This document shows positions 61,001 to 64,000 of a stretch of DNA of 64,000 nt, in pieces. The stretch comes from Lithospermum erythrorhizon (Eukaryota; Streptophyta; Magnoliopsida; Boraginales; Boraginaceae). The stretch lies in contig JADFUC010000765.1 of assembly GCA_019722365.1 (NCBI GenBank), positions 434,001 through 498,000 on the forward strand. The letters are read 5' to 3'. Made by a program: the position numbers and the translations under genes. How positions within the stretch are numbered: the stretch's first letter is position 1; each line of letters begins with the position of its first letter. The notes under the pieces were generated by a model that was not told where the DNA came from, made no database searches, and worked only from the letters and a program-made list of their open reading frames with translations.

Positions 61001-63517
61001 AATCTAAATATTGGTTCAAATTAATACAATAAAGAATACAACATTATTCAAAAATTATTTGAAATTAATCACAACAAAGAATACAACATTATTAGTATAA
61101 ATCTAAACATTATTCGAAATTAATACAATAAAAAGAATCTTAACATTATTCAAATAATACACAATAAAGAATCTAAATTATCTCGAAATTAATACAATAA
61201 GTCAAAAGCGCCAAAAGAATCTAACCTTTCAAACGTAGATATGGGGGTCGCTTAGATTTCAATTTGGAGCGGGGGCAAATGTAAATTGACTTACATTTAT
61301 GGGGGTATGGCTTCAAAGTGGAAAGGAGGTATGAAATTATAGATGATGGGGGATTGTTTGAACCAATAACGATTTAATGAACGCAGGAGACAAGTGAAGG
61401 AACGGGGATAAGCTTTTTATTTTATAATTATTTATTAATGGAGATCGAAGAGTCGCACATTATCTTGACCTTGACAATTTTAGGTCTCTTTGACTCCAAA
61501 ATTTTGACATTAAAACAAACCCATAATGTTCTGATCGAGACTATACTGAGTCTTACCCCATTTTATCTTATACTTGATTTCTAAATCTTTCCAGAGCATA
61601 TTTTGGGTCAACCTCATTGCATGTTATCCACTTAATTATTCCAGAGCATTTAACATTAGGGGTCCCTTTATTTAAACATCATATGAAATGTTGGTGATGG
61701 CAGATAAATAAGGTTGGGTATTTTTACATGGTCCAACGTCGAAATCCCACTAGCTAACTACGTACATTTTGTTTGTTTATCAGCCATCAAACATTTTGTT
61801 TGTTTATCAGTCATCAAGGTTGGGTATTTTTTTACTAAAAAAATTCCAATATAAATATTTTTCTTTTTCCACTATATAAATTTTCTTTTAAAATTTTTCC
61901 ATCTAATAAATCACATATACTCCAGGTGAGGGAAGTTTTGCAAGTGGAAATATTGATCTAGGGGAAGGTCTTGAAGTTACTCAAATAACAACTTTCACCA
62001 AAATTTGGAGTTCAAAGATAGGGGGCCCTGATAACATGGGTGCAACATTTTTTGAACCATCAAGCCTTCCTGATGGGTTTTTCATGCTTGGCACCTATGC
62101 ACAACCAAACAATCAACCCCTTTTTGGTTGGATTCTTGTAGGCAAAGACAAAAATGATGCATCATCATCAGGTACTTCAATTTTACAAAAACCAACTGAT
62201 TACATTTTAGTATGGAGCAGTGAATCCCTAAAAGGTATCGACTTCGATAGCCCTGGGTATGTATGGCTACCAATACCACCAGAGGGTTACAAAGCATTAG
62301 GCCACATTGTCACAAACACAAATGAAAAGCCTTCCTTAGATAAAATCAGGTGTGTTCGATCCGATTTCACAGAGGTATGTGAGACGGAAACGTGGATTTG
62401 GGGACCTGGTGATACAGAGGATACTGAAAGTGAAATGAATGTGTATAGTTTAAGGCCTACAAACCGAGGGATTCAAGCTCAAGGTGTTAGTATAGGGTCC
62501 TTCTTTTTTAAGGAGGCTTTATCACAAATATCTTCTTTTTCTTGCTTGAAAAATAATAATTTCAACTTATCATCCATGCCTAATCAATCTCAAGTTGAAG
62601 CTTTAGTCCAAACATATTCTCCATTTATATACTTTCACCCGGAGGAACCGTACGCGCCATCTTCAGTCAATTGGTATTTTAGCAATGGTGTCATGTTGTA
62701 CAAACAAGGGGACGAATCAAATCCATTGCTAATTGAACCTAATGGTTCGAACCTCCCTCAGGGTGGTTCAAACGATGGCACGTACTGGATAGACCTCCCG
62801 GAAAATGAAGAAGAAAGGGAGAGAGTCAAGAAAGGAGATCTCGAAACATGCGAGGCTTACATCCATGTTAAACCAATGTTTGGAGGCACATTCACTGATA
62901 TAGCTATGTGGATTTTCTTTCCATTTAATGGTCCTGTAACTGCTAAACTTGGCCTCATTGATTTACCACTTGGGATGATAGGTCAACATATTGGTGACTG
63001 GGAACATTTAACATTGAGGATTAGCAATTTCAATGGCTTGCTTTACAGAGTTTATTTCTCTGAACATAGTTCTGGCTCATGGATTGATACTCCATTGTTG
63101 GAATTTCAAGAAAGTAGCAATAAAGTTATCGCATATTCGTCGAAAAATGGTCATGCATTTTATTCAAAGCCAGGGCTTGTTTTGCAAGGGGTTGGTGATG
63201 TTGGAATAAGGAATGATACAGCCAAGAGTGATTTGGTTTTGGACATGGGAGCTAAGTATGCTATAGTAGCAGGAGATATTTACAATGGTACAATTGAAAC
63301 AATTGTGGAACCTCCATGGGTAAATTATTATAGGAAATGGGGTCCAAAAATTGATTATACTCTTGCGGATGAGCTAGAGAAATTGGAGAGTTTATTGATT
63401 GGTGTCTTCAAAACGTTATTTGAGAGTCTTGTTGAAGTCTTGCCTAATGAGATTTTAGGAGAAGATGGTCCTACAGGACCAAAGGTGAAGAATAGCTGGG
63501 TTGGAGATGAGGCTTAG
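53169..63517 (+). CDS. VPS62-like (DUF946) protein, two exons around an 8.7 kb intron
   Basis: Plant member of the Vps62/DUF946 family, named after a yeast vacuolar sorting protein; the plant function is unknown. Exons 53169-53259 and 61926-63517 join in phase 1 to give 560 residues, a normal length. Exon 1 codes for MGNIFSSAGNKVLPIDTSF and FSFPFSVPTWPSG; the MGNxxS start is a plausible N-myristoylation signal. Exon 2 carries the domain: TTFTKIWSSK, GFFMLGTYAQPNNQPLFGW, YSPFIYFHPEEPYAPSSVNW (about residue 261), HVKPMFGGTFTDIAMWIFFP, GDWEHLTLRI (about 387), SEHSSGSW, NGHAFYSKPG and PWVNYYRKWGPKIDY. The frame is intact. The donor (catcag/gtaata) and acceptor (actccag/gtgagg) are good. A start at the internal Met 62036 would remove 67 conserved residues. 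The long intron is full of transposon DNA. Confidence 0.92.
53570..53662 (-). mobile_element. SINE-like fragment, second copy
   Basis: Minus-strand sequence agtggttgggccagagtgat then atcacgggttcgattacc has A- and B-box-like elements. It is followed by gtaaaaatatggcagtgggtgg and a T/A-rich tail. The order of blocks matches the copy near 11.9 kb. It lies in the VPS62-like intron. Confidence 0.5.
54060..54440. repeat. CACTA subterminal repeat array
   Basis: Many direct and slightly varied copies of (c)ccgactccat(a) and cccgtctcca units are spaced 10-25 bp apart. Similar cccgtctccaaaccgtcgcc units recur at 55,250-55,310. Such arrays bind the element's own regulatory protein in the En/Spm group. 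Confidence 0.7.
54951..55021. repeat. (AT)n microsatellite
   Basis: Two AT dinucleotide runs separated by gttatat, about 70 bp in total, inside the CACTA element. Confidence 0.95.
57953..58377 (-). pseudogene. En/Spm-associated coiled-coil ORF remnant
   Basis: Two minus-strand frames abut here. The upper one (58141-58377) contains SDMDLPRRRVSGGLARRGAR. The lower one (57953-58144) is a strong coiled coil (AEEERAAFMRSSERLKLDKE, then LKQKVESVEADLATLAAYV). The arrangement fits the C-terminal part of the second, non-TNP2 protein of plant CACTA elements (Ptta/En/Spm type). The evidence is compositional and positional rather than from diagnostic residues. Confidence 0.4.
58549..58591. repeat. (ATAACT)n tandem array
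   Basis: Seven consecutive hexamer copies with no interruption. Confidence 0.9.
59422..59817 (-). pseudogene. Transposon-associated open frame, 131 codons
   Basis: This minus-strand frame starts MVRGGNNKRKEVEVWWGGPA and is serine/proline-rich, with no known domain. It lies upstream of, and in the same orientation as, the coiled-coil remnant. It is therefore probably the N-terminal piece of the CACTA element's second gene. It is intact as a frame, but I cannot show that it is expressed. Confidence 0.35.
59860..60780. repeat. AACTATTC-type minisatellite, about 0.9 kb
   Basis: The words aactattcaa and ctattcaact recur dozens of times with small variations (tcaaacgacaact, atattcaact, aataaaac). 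This gives a low-complexity array with 8-9 bp basic units and higher-order blocks. It is in the VPS62-like intron, next to the CACTA remnants, and may be an internal tandem expansion of the transposon. Confidence 0.85.
60781..61925. other. 3' part of the VPS62-like intron
   Basis: AT-rich DNA with a repeated aatacaataaagaat/attattcgaaattaat motif to about 61.2 kb, then unique-looking sequence. A 26-bp direct repeat (acattttgtttgtttatcag and six more bases) occurs twice at about 61,765-61,820. There are no genes. Confidence 0.5.
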
Positions 63518-64000
63518 ACATTTGTACCCTTCACTTATTTTTATGTCAATTGATTAAACATTGTATTCACAAGTATCCACATCCACTTGGAAATCGTTCA
63601 GATAAGTCCAGTTCTATTTTTAATGGTAGGTTTTCACTTAGTAGTATAGTTCAAATCTATCAATCGTGCAATATTGTACAGTATAAATTTTCATGGACTA
63701 AATATGCATCACGGCCACAAAATAGAATTAAATCTCAATTTGACCATACTTTCTAAGCCTAAATTAACAATTAAGTCCCCAAATTTATTCCTAGTTAATT
63801 ATAGTTGGTAGCTATGCTGGAGAATTCAAGTGTACAATATGCAAGATTGAATAAGGCATAAACGATAGAATTTGGGTCATTTGGGTCCATTGCAGTGAAG
63901 AGCTTCACCATTTCAACTAGTGACCATCTTCGAAAAGGATCATACATATTCACATTCGATCAGTTATATTTAACCATCACTGATGCAGCTTTAATTGAGT
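63518..64000. other. 3' flank of the VPS62-like gene
   Basis: 3' UTR and downstream AT-rich DNA up to the window end; no further gene is supported. Confidence 0.5.

Noticed and set aside
62036..63517. VPS62-like gene as a single exon starting at 62036
   Set aside because: The frame continues upstream to a good acceptor at 61926 and conserved residues are encoded there; exon 1 at 53169 supplies the usual family N-terminus in the right phase.

Overview
This 64 kb window is nuclear DNA of a flowering plant. The genes are split by GT-AG introns (plus two GC-AG introns), intergenic DNA is AT-rich, and the protein families are plant-specific (GRF, BRX, EDR2, PAM68, PMT methyltransferase, GT1 glycosyltransferase). 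The proteins read as eudicot. An asterid (Lamiales/Solanales-like) origin is my impression only; the sequence alone does not name the species. Gene models were built by hand from splice signals, reading frame and recalled family sequence.

Left block (1-10.8 kb): the 3' end of a UDP-glycosyltransferase (+) converges on a complete 22-exon EDR2 gene (-). A repeat-rich spacer follows (10.8-18.2 kb) with a duplicated EDR2 upstream sequence, a SINE-like copy, a TTCGAA-rich patch, a foldback element and a decayed LINE. Middle block (18.2-29 kb): a GRF transcription factor gene (+) with an exact miR396 site, a tandem repeat in its leader and a disrupted 3' coding end; a four-exon gene for a small basic coiled-coil protein (+) whose promoter and first exon are partly duplicated 1.2 kb upstream; and the intronless chloroplast photosystem II assembly gene PAM68 (+). 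Right-middle block (29-43 kb): a five-exon BREVIS RADIX-like gene (+) converging on a seven-exon PMT21/ERD3-type Golgi methyltransferase gene (-). Right block (43-64 kb): unclassified repeat-like DNA, LTR-retrotransposon wreckage with a readable Ty3/gypsy gag, and a VPS62/DUF946 gene (+) whose two exons are separated by an 8.7 kb intron filled by a CACTA (En/Spm) transposon and AT-rich tandem arrays.

The genes are not an operon or a biosynthetic cluster; each acts on its own (defence/lipid signalling, growth control, photosystem assembly, root/vascular development, wall-related methylation). From memory, Arabidopsis carries EDR2, PAM68 and PMT21/ERD3 in the same order within a short stretch of chromosome 4 (At4g19040, At4g19100, At4g19120), so the window probably keeps an old eudicot gene order expanded by transposons.

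No wholly new system was found. The observations most worth following are the frame-broken GRF C-terminus, the duplicated promoter/first exon of the unnamed coiled-coil gene, two GC-AG introns, a hairpin just downstream of PAM68, and the CACTA-filled intron.
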